DNA of 46,834 nt from an uncultured Lentisphaerota bacterium (GCA_903872565.1 CAIQLG010000165.1:1-46834); one strand, 5' to 3'; counted from the first letter of the stretch, positions 1-9,515 are shown. Notes: generated by a model not told the origin, from the sequence alone. Numbers and translations: made by a program.

Positions 1-360
1 AAAAAATAATTTAAACACGTGATTATGTGCATGAAGTTACATCGGAATGTTTTTTTTCTGGAAAATGGATGGAGAAATGTAGGCGGTGTGATGAAAAGTT
101 TTTTTTGTAATCACAAAAAAATACTTTTCGAGCACCGTCTAATTAGCACCAACAATAATCGCATTTCTGATTTATTTTTCATCTTCCCAAACAAAAAGTT
201 TATTGGTTTCAAACAGGCGGACAAAACATCAAATAAGCAAATGCCGACTTTTGCCCATGCCAACTCCTCTCCCTTTTATACCTTAAAAGTTGATTTCTTT
301 CATAATCCAGAAGGAAAATCAAAAAATCGACTCTGCTTCAGAATGCGTCTTTTAGGGCGT
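1..360. other. Gene-free stretch at window start
   Basis: AT-rich DNA in which I see no supportable gene on either strand. A long open frame runs rightward through here and on into the antisense of the PIN remnant and abrB, but its composition is not protein-like. No clear terminator, repeat or RNA was recognised. Confidence 0.4.
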
Positions 361-500
361 TTAGCTCTTTGTTCTCAAATGTTTATCGGCGAACTGTCGA
401 GGGGCAAGAACAAAAACACCTCTAAAGCCGCAAGTTGCCAACAATGCCTTATCCCCAGAAATTATGAGATTTGCCCCGCTTGCAAGATCACAATCCTCAT
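361..500 (-). pseudogene. PIN-domain toxin remnant with internal deletion
   Basis: The remnant starts with an ATG overlapping the abrB stop (ATGA), as expected for a toxin translated after its antitoxin. The start reads MRIVI, the normal opening of a PIN toxin of the COG1569 type, but the aspartate and everything that should follow are missing. After a few codons the frame closes at a stop. In another frame the same DNA encodes a clear PIN C-terminus: ANLIISGDK, then LLATCGFRGVFVLAPRQF, ending at the TAA at 361-363. A family member has roughly 130-150 codons, so about 100 codons of the middle appear to be deleted and the ends joined out of frame. The product cannot be an active nuclease. The family assignment is from motif memory, not a search. 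Confidence 0.7.
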
Positions 501-760
501 TTATGCTCTCGAGCACGGGCAATGGCACTTGAAATATCTGAATGCTTCATGCCGGATGAACGTGCTTGATTTCTCGCTTTTCTGATAAGAGCATCGAACC
601 TTTCCATCGATGGCCGCTTAATTGTCTGGAGAATGACAACGTCATCTTCTCCAACAACTAAGAACTGCATACCAGTTTCAAGACCTAGGTGGATCCGGAT
701 TTCTTCGGGAATCACCACCTGTCCTTTCGACGACATTCGAGTTGTTGCAAGTGTTTGCAT
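497..760 (-). CDS. AbrB/SpoVT-type antitoxin
   Basis: This is a small DNA-binding protein of the AbrB/MazE swapped-hairpin fold. The diagnostic segment MSSKGQVVIPEEIR is near the N-terminus, followed by the LGLETGMQFLVV strand region; the C-terminal half is a charged helix that in such systems binds the toxin. I chose the ATG at 758-760 because GGAGG sits five bases upstream; an ATG four codons further up (772) lies on the upstream side of that site. It is the upstream member of a toxin-antitoxin pair, but the toxin that follows is a deleted remnant, so the antitoxin is now solitary. Autoregulation is typical of the family, and a palindrome lies just upstream. Confidence 0.85.
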   Translation of the reverse strand: MQTLATTRMSSKGQVVIPEEIRIHLGLETGMQFLVVGEDDVVILQTIKRPSMERFDALIRKARNQARSSGMKHSDISSAIARAREHK

Positions 761-777
761 TTGCGCCTCCATTTTAT

Positions 778-818
778 CTTACTGGTAAGAATATAACACC
801 ATTGAATAGTTTATACAA
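778..818 (-). promoter_or_regulatory. Putative abrB promoter and operator
   Basis: Read on the minus strand there is a -35-like TTGTAT (813-818), a 17-base spacer and a -10-like TATATT (790-795). Directly downstream is the palindrome CTTACTGGTAAG (778-789), placed where an autorepressor could bind between promoter and start codon. The promoter match is by eye and the operator role is inference. Confidence 0.45.
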
Positions 819-907
819 AGCATTTCATGGATATATTCAGCTATTAATTTTATTGAAAAGATTTGAGGTAGATTGCGGAATTAACTGGCTTCTTGATACA
901 AATCTAT

Positions 908-1282
908 TCATGTAAAAATATTTTTAAGGAAATCTGAGACTGGGCCGGCGTGCGAGTGAGTCGCTATTTCCTGGAGCTCGCCCTTGTCAAACCAGATGCC
1001 ATGGGCACTCTGGCATTTGTCTATTTCCAGACCTTTCCCGATCGGGATGACGACTTGGTTCATCCTCTTCCTGCAGACAGGGCATTTTTTTTCGCCCTTC
1101 TTCCCCGAATTATTTTTGTCTGAAAGGACTTTGTAGACTTGGGAGGATTCGCTTTTATCTCCAATGAGGAGCTCAAGTTCGCCCTCATCGAGCCATATTC
1201 CCCCGCATTTGTGGCAGTAGTCAATTTCGACATCCAGCATTTCAAGGACTAGCATTTCGATTTCACAGACGGGGCAGAGCAT
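908..1282 (-). CDS. Tandem zinc-ribbon (zf-TFIIB-like) protein
   Basis: This small protein has two copies of the same zinc-ribbon module. The first has LCPVC near the N-terminus followed by CHKCGGIWLDEGEL. The second has CPVC followed by C...HGIWFDKGEL, where a histidine replaces the second cysteine of the last knuckle. The CxxC...CxxCxGxWLDxGEL pattern is that of the zf-TFIIB family of bacterial proteins, whose role is mostly unknown. I chose ATG 1280-1282; a TTG nine bases upstream (1291) is possible but is closer to the AAAGG site than is usual. It follows the DUF3592 gene by about 5 bp, so the two are probably one transcript. There is no signal peptide. Confidence 0.75.
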   Translation of the reverse strand: MLCPVCEIEMLVLEMLDVEIDYCHKCGGIWLDEGELELLIGDKSESSQVYKVLSDKNNSGKKGEKKCPVCRKRMNQVVIPIGKGLEIDKCQSAHGIWFDKGELQEIATHSHAGPVSDFLKNIFT

Positions 1283-1287
1283 TTTAA

Positions 1288-1842
1288 TCAATAACCTTTA
1301 GGCGAGTTTCTGTTTTTCTTGCGGTAGAAACTTGAGAAGAAGTACAGGTGCAACGAAATAAGAATTAGAAGGACTCCAAGGACTGCCGGGAGAAATACCG
1401 GGGTTTTAAGTTCGGGATCTATAACAGTGTCCTGGGGATTCTCCGGGTCGTAATACACCGGAATTCCGTCCCCGATCGCATATTTGTCGAGGACTCCCTT
1501 GATCTTTTCAACAGTTCCCGAATAATACGCCTTGGAGGGCTTTAACAGATCGTATCCGAACGACGAAACTTTTGTCGAGTAGTATGCCGTGTCATGAACG
1601 AAGTATTCATATACGATATTGACGGCATAGAAGTTCTTTTTCGGTGTATTGTCTCCAGACATCATCTTGAGTGGCGTGGCAGCATTGTCTATTATGAACC
1701 CGTGAGTCATCGGCCATTTCTTATATTTTGAGGCATGTCTTATGTTCAAGATGCCATAGACGAGTACAGTGATGCCTGCCGTGAACAACAGGATCACTAT
1801 GAATCTCCGGATAAATGCGAATGTCTTGATAATTACGCTCAT
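1288..1842 (-). CDS. DUF3592-type membrane protein
   Basis: A 184-residue protein with one hydrophobic helix near the N-terminus (about residues 12-32) and one near the C-terminus (about 150-170), and a soluble domain between them. That domain carries the features of DUF3592 proteins: a KKWPMTHGFI opening strand, a VYEYFV strand, and a GIPVYYDPENPQDTVI segment near its end. The predicted location is the inner membrane with the domain outside or inside; function unknown. It is first in a two-gene minus-strand unit with the zinc-ribbon protein. Neither gene shows frameshifts. The identification is from recalled motif pattern. Confidence 0.65.
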   Translation of the reverse strand: MSVIIKTFAFIRRFIVILLFTAGITVLVYGILNIRHASKYKKWPMTHGFIIDNAATPLKMMSGDNTPKKNFYAVNIVYEYFVHDTAYYSTKVSSFGYDLLKPSKAYYSGTVEKIKGVLDKYAIGDGIPVYYDPENPQDTVIDPELKTPVFLPAVLGVLLILISLHLYFFSSFYRKKNRNSPKGY

Positions 1843-1982
1843 ATTAAAATCCGACCAAAATTATAATAATACGATGTTCACAGCAGAGATATTATCTGAA
1901 CTCGGTTCGTCTCACGTGGCGCACCTTCCTGTGAATATTCAAGTACAGGCTCAGTAAAAGACATGCTTTCCTGAACTTTTAC

Positions 1983-2010
1983 TGGACACATCCATATCTA
2001 ACAGTATAGT
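1983..2010 (+). promoter_or_regulatory. Putative sigma-70-type promoter of pyrE-secA
   Basis: TGGACA (1983-1988) and TATAGT (2005-2010) each match the consensus hexamers at five of six positions and are 16 bases apart. They lie about 40 bases before the pyrE start and are the best promoter-like pair in the interval between the divergent genes. Confidence 0.5.
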
Positions 2011-2051
2011 ATATGGCTTTTTGAAAAAAACAATAGGAATTGGGGTCAACA

Positions 2052-2615
2052 ATGACAGAAAAAGAGATTTTGAACATACTGACGGGGGCTGGCGCTCTTC
2101 TCGAAGGACATTTTCAACTCAGGAGCGGGCTTCACAGCGACAGGTTTTTCCAGGCGGCTCTTGTTCTTCAGTTTCCTGAAAAGGCGGAAAAACTATGCTC
2201 CAGGCTTGCAAGTTTTTTCAAGGATGAGAAAATAGATACTGTTCTTTCTCCGGCTGTAGGCGGGCTCGTTGTGGGACAGGAAATTGCGAAATTCGCAAAA
2301 TCCCGCGCGATTTTCGCGGAAAAGGAAAATGACAATCTTGTCCTGAGGCGCGGATTTGCCCTGTCGAAGGGGGAGAAAGTTCTTATTGCTGAGGATGTTG
2401 TGACAAAGGGAGGCAGAGTCAGCCAGTGCGTTGAGCTTGCCAGGAGTTTTGGCGCGGATGTCAGGGGCATAGCCGTAATTGCGGACAGGAGCGGAGGCAT
2501 CGAGTTTGATGTTCCGTTCAGGAGCCTTGTCAAGCTGAATCTTGCCACCTATGAACCTGATAAATGTCCTTTGTGCTCAGGAGGAGTTCCTCTTGTGAAA
2601 CCGGGATCAAAATAG
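2052..2615 (+). CDS. pyrE: Orotate phosphoribosyltransferase
   Basis: It transfers the ribose-phosphate of PRPP to orotate to give OMP, the fifth step of pyrimidine synthesis, in the cytoplasm. The type I phosphoribosyltransferase fold is clear: FQLRSGLHSDRFFQ near the N-terminus (substrate loop), SPAVGGLVVGQEIA in the middle, and the PRPP-binding VLIAEDVVTKGGRV signature around residues 115-128. I start at ATG 2052, which has GGGG six bases upstream; a TTG four codons earlier (2040) is a weaker choice. Length (187 residues) fits the short bacterial PyrE subfamily. A CPLC motif near the C-terminus is seen in some relatives. secA follows after 19 bp and is probably co-transcribed. Confidence 0.92.
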   Translation: MTEKEILNILTGAGALLEGHFQLRSGLHSDRFFQAALVLQFPEKAEKLCSRLASFFKDEKIDTVLSPAVGGLVVGQEIAKFAKSRAIFAEKENDNLVLRRGFALSKGEKVLIAEDVVTKGGRVSQCVELARSFGADVRGIAVIADRSGGIEFDVPFRSLVKLNLATYEPDKCPLCSGGVPLVKPGSK

Positions 2616-2634
2616 TAAGAAAAGGCGTTGAACT

Positions 2635-5622
2635 ATGTTAGGCTTGATTAAAAAAGTATTTGGTACCAAGTCCGATAGGGATATGAAGAAGCTGAGGCCC
2701 CTTGTGGGACGCATAACCGAGCTGGAGAAATCTTATCAGTCGCTTACGGACGACCAGCTAAAGGCTAAAACTCCCGAATTCAAGGAGCGGATCAATAACG
2801 GCGAAACTCTAGAAGACATTCTTCCCGAAGCGTTTGCGGTCGTCAAGAACGCCTGCCGGAGACAGGTAGGAAGCACTATAAACGTATGCGAGCACGAGCT
2901 CGTATGGGATATGATCCCTTTCGATGTCCAGCTCATGGGAGGTATAGTTCTTCACAGAGGCAACATCGGCGAGATGGCGACCGGAGAGGGCAAGACACTT
3001 GTCGCTACAATGCCACTTTATCTGAACGCCCTGACAGGCAAGAACTGCCAGCTTGTCACGGTCAACGACTATCTTGCGAAAAGAGACTCCGAGTGGATGG
3101 GGACAATATTTAGGTTTCTCGGCCTTACCGTCGGCTGCATCCAGAACGACATGAGTCCCTCTGAAAGGCGCGAGCAATATGCCATGGACATCACATATGG
3201 TACGAACAGCGAGTTCGGATTCGACTATCTCCGCGATATGGGAATGGCGTCAAATCCCAAGCAACTTGTCCAAAAAGACCACTATTATGCGATAATTGAT
3301 GAAGTTGACAGCATTCTCATAGACGAGGCCAGGACGCCGCTCATCATTTCCGGACCGGTGGCGGTCTCTACACATCAGTTTGACAAGTTTAAGCAACCTG
3401 TCGCCGAGCTTTTCCAGAAGCAGAGCCTTCTCTGTTCGAGACTGATAGCGGAGGCGAAGGAAGTTATAAACAGGGAAGACGCGCCGGAAGATGAAAAAGA
3501 GGACGCCTTCATCAAGCTTCTCCAGGTCAAAATGGGAATGCCCACCCACAAGCAGCTAATGCATATGCTGGAGGACGGCCCTACTCTCAAAAGGCTTGAG
3601 AAGACTGAGGCATTCGTAAGAACCGACAGCAACAGGGGGCTCCTGCAACAGGTGCAGTCGGAGCTTTATTTTGCCATTGATGAAAAGCACCATGATTCGG
3701 ATCTGACAGATAAGGGCAGAATAGCCATGAGCCCGGACAATCCGGAAATGTTCGTCATTCCGGATCTGCTTTTGGCGCTCCACGAGATAGACAATAATCC
3801 CGAACTGGGCGAGGATGAGAAGTTCAAGAGGAAGCAGGTGTTCCAGGAGGATTTCGCCAAAAAAAGCGAGTCCTTGCACAATATTTCACAGCTCCTGAAA
3901 GCCTACTGCCTCTACGAGAAGGATGTGACCTATGTCGTCCAGGACAACAAGGTACTAATAGTTGACGAGCATACCGGGCGTCTTATGCCGGGTCGGCGTT
4001 TCAGCGAGGGGCTTCACCAGGCGCTCGAGGCCAAGGAGGGAGTGAAGATCGAGAGGGAAACCCAGACCCTCGCGACAATCACTATTCAGAACTATTTCAG
4101 GATGTACGAAAAACTTGCAGGAATGACCGGGACTGCCGAGACAGAGGCCGGAGAGTTTCATCAGATATACAAGCTCGATGTTACAGTCATTCCAACAAAC
4201 AAGCCCTGCCAGAGAAAAGACAACAACGACTGCATCTACAAGACCAAGCGTGAAAAGTACCGTGCCATCTTGGACGAAGTGGCCGAATGCCACCAGAGGG
4301 GTCAGCCTGTTCTTCTCGGGACGGTATCCGTCGAAGTCTCGGAAGTCCTGAGCCGGATGCTGAAGAGGGAGAAGATCCCGCACAATGTCCTCAATGCGAA
4401 AAACCACGGATTCGAGGCGGACATCGTGGCCAGGGCCGGGCAGGCGGGAGCGGTGACCGTCGCCACCAACATGGCAGGAAGAGGAACAGACATCAAGCTC
4501 GGGCCGGGAGTAGCCGAAAGGGGCGGTCTCCATGTGATAGGCAGCGAAAGACACGATTCCAGAAGAATTGACAGACAGCTCAGGGGACGGTGCGCCCGCC
4601 AGGGTGATCCGGGATCTTCCAGATTCTACATCTCATTGGAAGACAATTTGATGCGACTTTTCGGATCCGACAGAATAGCAAACATAATGACGAAGTTCGG
4701 CTTCGAGGAGGGAGAGGAACTACAGCATCCTCTTCTCAACAGGTCAATAGAGACCGCCCAGAAGAGGGTCGAACAGCACCACTTCTCGATAAGGAAGCGG
4801 ACTCTCGAATATGACGACGTGATGAACAAGCACAGGGAGGTGATATACGGTTTCAGAAAAGATGTTCTTCTTTCCGAAGAGCCACGCATACAGCTTTTCG
4901 AGATAGTCAGAGACGAGGTCGAAAGCCGGCTGGACGAGGCGTACTTGAACAGCGGAAAGAGCGAAGTCGGAGTTGATCTGGATGTCCTGCTGACCTGGCT
5001 CAATGCGGTATTCCCGATCGGGTTCTCAAGGAAGGATCTTGGAGTGCAAGACAATGGTGCACCGCCGGAAAGGGAAATCCTCTGCGAAAAAATTATGAAT
5101 AAGATAGAGACTGTATACAAGGTGAAGTCCGAGTTGGAAACGCCTGAATCGCTGAAATGGCTTGAGAGAAGCATAATTCTTGAAGCCGTTGACCGTCTCT
5201 GGCAGGAACATCTGTATGCGATGGATCACCTGAGATCGAGCATAAATCTGCGTGCCTACGCCCAGAAGGATCCCCTTGTCGAATACAAACACGAGGCCTA
5301 CAAAATTTTTTCCGAGCTCATGAGGGAGATCAACCAGGAAATACTCATGAACATGTTCCGTTCCGCAACGACCATCGCGGCGTTTGAAAAACTCTTTGCA
5401 TCCCTGCCCCAGCAGCTCATCCACGATCAGATCGCGCAGTTTGGAACTTCGTCCAGTGCGACAGCCTCAACGTCGGCGGCCGCGCCCCCGGGAGAAGAAG
5501 GTGGGGAGGCTCCCGCCGAGGAGATGCAGATGACTTTTTCCAGGAATCTTCCCAAGGTGGGCAGAAACGATCTGTGTCCCTGCGGCACCGGGAAGAAATA
5601 CAAGAAGTGCTGTGGCAAGTAA
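2635..5622 (+). CDS. secA: Preprotein translocase ATPase SecA
   Basis: This ATP-driven motor pushes unfolded preproteins through SecYEG. The order of domains is complete: Walker A (MATGEGKTL, about residue 114), DEAD-type motif (IIDEVDSILIDEARTPLIISG, about 220-240), preprotein cross-linking domain, the second nucleotide-binding domain with MTGTAETE and GRGTDI, helical scaffold, and a C-terminal SEC-C zinc site (CPCGTGKKYKKCC). At 995 residues it is about 95 longer than E. coli SecA. The excess sits mainly in a charged insertion after the DEAD region (roughly 250-400) that I associate with PVC and Bacteroidetes SecA. It lies 19 bp after pyrE and converges on the aas-like fusion with only 26 bp between stops, without a visible terminator. 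Confidence 0.97.
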   Translation: MLGLIKKVFGTKSDRDMKKLRPLVGRITELEKSYQSLTDDQLKAKTPEFKERINNGETLEDILPEAFAVVKNACRRQVGSTINVCEHELVWDMIPFDVQLMGGIVLHRGNIGEMATGEGKTLVATMPLYLNALTGKNCQLVTVNDYLAKRDSEWMGTIFRFLGLTVGCIQNDMSPSERREQYAMDITYGTNSEFGFDYLRDMGMASNPKQLVQKDHYYAIIDEVDSILIDEARTPLIISGPVAVSTHQFDKFKQPVAELFQKQSLLCSRLIAEAKEVINREDAPEDEKEDAFIKLLQVKMGMPTHKQLMHMLEDGPTLKRLEKTEAFVRTDSNRGLLQQVQSELYFAIDEKHHDSDLTDKGRIAMSPDNPEMFVIPDLLLALHEIDNNPELGEDEKFKRKQVFQEDFAKKSESLHNISQLLKAYCLYEKDVTYVVQDNKVLIVDEHTGRLMPGRRFSEGLHQALEAKEGVKIERETQTLATITIQNYFRMYEKLAGMTGTAETEAGEFHQIYKLDVTVIPTNKPCQRKDNNDCIYKTKREKYRAILDEVAECHQRGQPVLLGTVSVEVSEVLSRMLKREKIPHNVLNAKNHGFEADIVARAGQAGAVTVATNMAGRGTDIKLGPGVAERGGLHVIGSERHDSRRIDRQLRGRCARQGDPGSSRFYISLEDNLMRLFGSDRIANIMTKFGFEEGEELQHPLLNRSIETAQKRVEQHHFSIRKRTLEYDDVMNKHREVIYGFRKDVLLSEEPRIQLFEIVRDEVESRLDEAYLNSGKSEVGVDLDVLLTWLNAVFPIGFSRKDLGVQDNGAPPEREILCEKIMNKIETVYKVKSELETPESLKWLERSIILEAVDRLWQEHLYAMDHLRSSINLRAYAQKDPLVEYKHEAYKIFSELMREINQEILMNMFRSATTIAAFEKLFASLPQQLIHDQIAQFGTSSSATASTSAAAPPGEEGGEAPAEEMQMTFSRNLPKVGRNDLCPCGTGKKYKKCCGK

Positions 5623-5648
5623 GTCCTATAACCGGATTTTACATATTT

Positions 5649-8600
5649 TCAGATGGAATTGTTTCCTGCGAGTTCACGGATGAGTTTTTGGTAGTCCGTC
5701 TTGCCGGTGCCGAGCAGGGGCAGTGATTCGAGCCTCTGCACCCTGCTTATCCTGTAGATATTGCTGAGGCCTGCGCCAGCCAATACCTCGTTGGCAATTT
5801 CCTTTGTGATGTCCATAGAAGTGAAAAGTACAAGTTCAGGCCGTATTCCTTCTTTTTCTACCGGCACAACTGCAAGATTCGAGCCTTCCTCGCCGGATGG
5901 CCATTTGGCCAACAGTTCCTCTTCTATGGCCGGCAGGCTCACCATTTCGCCGCCTATTTTTACAAACCGCTTCATCCTACCTGCAAGAACCAGGGTTCCG
6001 GAAGGAGAAAGATAGCCAAGGTCGCCTGTCGAGTACCATTTCACCCCTTCAATTTCAAGGAACGGATCAGGCTTGTTTCCGAGATATCCAGAGAATACAT
6101 TGTCACCTCTCACAAGAACCAGACCTCTCTGTCCGGCCTGCAATGGCTTGTGGGTTTCCGGATCCACGATGAGCATCTGGACACCCGGTAGAGGCTTGCC
6201 TACTCCCTCCGGCGGATCTCCGACGCGGTTCAGCGCCAGGAAGGGAGAACATTCTGTAATCCCATATCCTTCAATGAGAATTGCTCCATTCCCCAATGCA
6301 TCTATGGCCTGGAAAAGCGAGGCCGGCGCTTTTTCCGCGCCTACAACTATGATGCGCAGCGTCAGCAGTTCCTCTTTCGGGGCTTTCAGGATGGCGGTCG
6401 CAAAAGTTGGAGTGCCGAAGAGCATGGTAGCTTTCCATTTCCGGCAAGCTTCCGCCACTCTTCTGGAATCTGTCGGATTTGGATAGTAGGCCACCTTCAA
6501 GCCGCTTATCATGGGGAAGATTGTGCATGCGCTGAATCCGAAGGAGTGGAAAGGAGGAAGCATGGCGAGAAGTATGTCGTTGGTTTTGAAACTCACCGCC
6601 TCAAATACCGACCTGAGATTCGAAAGGATGTTGAAGTGGGAGAGCGGGACACCTTTCGGAGCCGACTCGGAGCCGCTCGTGAAAAGAATCACCACCGGAT
6701 CCTCGGGGCGGATTTTTCCCAGTCCCAGTTCGTCAATTATGTGGGAGTGGCTACGCCGGGCCAGCATGGCGGCGAACAGTTTTTCAGGAAGACCTATTCC
6801 ACTTCTCAGATCCTCTATGAATACAAGCATTGATTCAACTTCTCCGAAATCGGAAACCACAAGCTTGTCCAGAAATGCGCCGGAAGTGATGACTTTCCCT
6901 ATACCGGAAAGCTTCGCGGCGGTCTCCAGGTTTTTTCGTCCGACTGTCCAGTTCATCATCACCGGAACTTTCCCGGCCATCAGTGTTGCCATGATGCATA
7001 TTGCACTTCCGGTAGATGGAGGAAGCATGATGCCGAGCCTGTCTCCGGAAATTTTGCGGAAAATATCGGCAAGCACAAGGACAGTAATTTTCAGGTCGCG
7101 CCAAGTCATGACGCCCCTCAGATCATCGGCCATTGCCGGAATATCGCCCATCCTATCGCAGCAGATCAGGAAGGACTCTTGCAGAGTTGTTCCTTCGGGC
7201 GGCATGACGGGAAGTCTTTCCCCCGGCTCAATCCATTCTTGAGGAGTCTGCTGAATTGAGGCGGCTCTTGCTGATGCGGCCGCTCCCGAAGCGGCAATCA
7301 TCACATCCGCGACTGTCTTTATATCAGCTATTTCGACATTAACTGCGAAGTATTCATCCTCAAGCATGATCAGTATCTCTGTCTTCTTGAGGGAGTCTAT
7401 CCCAAGATCATCGGCAAGTCTGGCGTCGGGCTTGATCTTTTCTATTTCAATTTCCAGTTTCTTCGAGAGTGAACGGCGGACCGACTCGGAAAGTTGCGGA
7501 TCAACATTTGATATGTCTGGCAGCTTTTCAGTTGTTCCGCCCACAGAAGACCAGGACGGGGATTTAGTCCAGAAGTCCAGAGGAGTCAGCGTCATGGGCT
7601 CCTCCCCTCCAGCGTTGTAGAATGCCTCAAGGTAACGGTTTATGACGAGAGTATCATCGGTTCTCGGGAAATTTTCCGGGACGGATACGGATATTGTCAC
7701 ATCACGTCTTGGAGTGAGGAAAACCAGGTTGCGCAGGACTGCCAGGAATCCGGCCTTGGCGGCCTTGACAAAATCCGGGGAACCGTCGCCCGCCGCCGCC
7801 TTCGAAAATGAGCTTCCTCGAAGTCCTCTGGTTCTGACCATGACAACCTGCGTTTCAGGTGCGACACGGAGTAATCTGGAAACACCGGAGGCTGCTCCTA
7901 GGCGCTCCATGCCGGAAGATGTAAGACGGCCGGCCGGATACATGAGCACATTGTTTCCGGACTGCAGTGCCGAGATCGCGCCGGTCAATGTTTTCTCAAT
8001 CCTGATGCTCTTGTATCTGCTTGATCCGGCCTCCATGTCCGGTAGTGCGAATGCTCCCGTGAGTCTGATTACCGGAGCGAGGAGCTTGTCTTTGAAGAAT
8101 CTTTCAGTAACTACCGGACGAGGCGCGCAATGTTTCCACAGCCAGATTGTCAGGATCACCGGGTCTATCTCAGCAGGGTGGTTTGGCAGGATCAGGAGTT
8201 TTTTGGCTGGAGACGGCAGCTTGTCCAGCCCCTCGATCTTCACATTATAACGTATTGACAGGGCAATTTTTGCGCTGATACTTATGACAATCCTCAAAAA
8301 ACCGTTAATCTCTCCTGAGATCAGTGCGAGCACCATGAATCCTGAAAGAGCTGCAAGCGAGAGCAGTCCGAGAATTACGAACTGTGAGACAGGACTCAGC
8401 CATCCTTTGAATATGCAGATTCCCAGCGCGCCGCCTATCACGAACGAAAAAACGGATATCATTGCGCTCTGCAATGCCGCTCCCTCCCCTTCCTTGCCGA
8501 TGATTCTCACCAGCCTGAGATATTCGGCGTCGACAAGATTTGTGGCGCCACCGAAGAAAAATCCGAGTACCACAAGATATCCGGCCATTATGTAGTAAAC

Positions 8601-9515
8601 TGCTGACGGTGCGATGCCCATCTGGAGGCTGAGGGAAACTGTCTCCGGCATTGCGGCTACCATTGCGGTCATTCCCACACAAAGCCCCAGAGCCCAGATG
8701 AAACGGCGTCTTGCCATGGGAGGAGATGCCAGATTTCCGATTATGGATCCAAGTGCGGCATACAGCGACATGAGGCTGCATGCGGCCGCGCCGCCGAGTC
8801 CGGCCGCTTCCGCATAGGCTGTCATTGCGAGGGCAGTTGCTCCGGCTACGCCCCACAGGAGCGGGCTTGAAATCAGGTAGAGTGGGAACCTGAGCAGGAG
8901 CGATATGGTTTCAGCTCCAAGCTTATGAAGGGAATCCCTGAAAAGCTTTGGCTTTTCGGACTTGTATCGGCAGGGGATAGACACCGCCGCTGTCAGGAAA
9001 AACAATGCTACGGAGATCAGAGCTCCGGAACCCCTGACCTTTTCATATGCGAGCGTGCCGAAGTATGCCCCTGAAAGAATTCCACCCAGGAATCCGACCG
9101 ACAAATATGCGTTAATCGCAAATATCGAATGAACCCCGCGTTCAGCCTCGAGAGGGGCCGAGGACATTTTGCCAGCGCTGAATATTCCCATGGAGAAACC
9201 TACAGCAAAAAGGGCGGCCCAGACGGCAAGGGCGCTCGCATCGGCCAGCCCCGAGCCGAACATCACCGCGAAAGCCGCCCCGAGTGCTCCGACAAGCATC
9301 ACCTTCCATTTTCTCGATGATGCGGCGAAAGGCCCGGCGAGGACGTAGGCGAGGGTCGGCCCTAGCGTCATCAGTGATCCGACGGCCTGTATGACCCATG
9401 TCTTCGATCCGTTGGAGTATACTGCTTCGGAGAGATATGTCATGCCGAAGAACTTGGTGAATCCTAGGGCGAACGCCGCGGTAAAAGATGCTATAAGCAG
9501 AAATAAATAACTCAT
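5649..9515 (-). CDS. MFS flippase - PlsC acyltransferase - ACP - acyl-ACP synthetase fusion
   Basis: A 1288-residue fusion. Residues about 1-410 are a multi-helix MFS permease like the lysophospholipid flippase LplT. About 420-620 is a PlsC/LPLAT acyltransferase with NHPAEID (HX4D, about 445) and MYPAGRLT (about 525). About 670-740 is an acyl carrier domain whose DSL motif (LGIDSLKK, Ser about 707) is the phosphopantetheine site. About 770-1288 is an AMP-forming ligase with TSGSESAPKG (about 946), GYGITECSP (about 1085), the STGD motif and the catalytic lysine in GTGKTDY (about 1272). In E. coli lplT and aas are adjacent genes and recycle lyso-phosphatidylethanolamine. Here both are one polypeptide with an extra built-in carrier domain. 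The likely role is uptake and re-acylation of lysophospholipids at the inner membrane. The start is the ATG at 9513-9515, right before the first hydrophobic helix. Confidence 0.9.
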   Translation of the reverse strand: MSYLFLLIASFTAAFALGFTKFFGMTYLSEAVYSNGSKTWVIQAVGSLMTLGPTLAYVLAGPFAASSRKWKVMLVGALGAAFAVMFGSGLADASALAVWAALFAVGFSMGIFSAGKMSSAPLEAERGVHSIFAINAYLSVGFLGGILSGAYFGTLAYEKVRGSGALISVALFFLTAAVSIPCRYKSEKPKLFRDSLHKLGAETISLLLRFPLYLISSPLLWGVAGATALAMTAYAEAAGLGGAAACSLMSLYAALGSIIGNLASPPMARRRFIWALGLCVGMTAMVAAMPETVSLSLQMGIAPSAVYYIMAGYLVVLGFFFGGATNLVDAEYLRLVRIIGKEGEGAALQSAMISVFSFVIGGALGICIFKGWLSPVSQFVILGLLSLAALSGFMVLALISGEINGFLRIVISISAKIALSIRYNVKIEGLDKLPSPAKKLLILPNHPAEIDPVILTIWLWKHCAPRPVVTERFFKDKLLAPVIRLTGAFALPDMEAGSSRYKSIRIEKTLTGAISALQSGNNVLMYPAGRLTSSGMERLGAASGVSRLLRVAPETQVVMVRTRGLRGSSFSKAAAGDGSPDFVKAAKAGFLAVLRNLVFLTPRRDVTISVSVPENFPRTDDTLVINRYLEAFYNAGGEEPMTLTPLDFWTKSPSWSSVGGTTEKLPDISNVDPQLSESVRRSLSKKLEIEIEKIKPDARLADDLGIDSLKKTEILIMLEDEYFAVNVEIADIKTVADVMIAASGAAASARAASIQQTPQEWIEPGERLPVMPPEGTTLQESFLICCDRMGDIPAMADDLRGVMTWRDLKITVLVLADIFRKISGDRLGIMLPPSTGSAICIMATLMAGKVPVMMNWTVGRKNLETAAKLSGIGKVITSGAFLDKLVVSDFGEVESMLVFIEDLRSGIGLPEKLFAAMLARRSHSHIIDELGLGKIRPEDPVVILFTSGSESAPKGVPLSHFNILSNLRSVFEAVSFKTNDILLAMLPPFHSFGFSACTIFPMISGLKVAYYPNPTDSRRVAEACRKWKATMLFGTPTFATAILKAPKEELLTLRIIVVGAEKAPASLFQAIDALGNGAILIEGYGITECSPFLALNRVGDPPEGVGKPLPGVQMLIVDPETHKPLQAGQRGLVLVRGDNVFSGYLGNKPDPFLEIEGVKWYSTGDLGYLSPSGTLVLAGRMKRFVKIGGEMVSLPAIEEELLAKWPSGEEGSNLAVVPVEKEGIRPELVLFTSMDITKEIANEVLAGAGLSNIYRISRVQRLESLPLLGTGKTDYQKLIRELAGNNSI

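Noticed and set aside
19..585. Long rightward open frame at the window start
   Set aside because: It runs antisense through the PIN remnant and abrB and shows no protein-like pattern.
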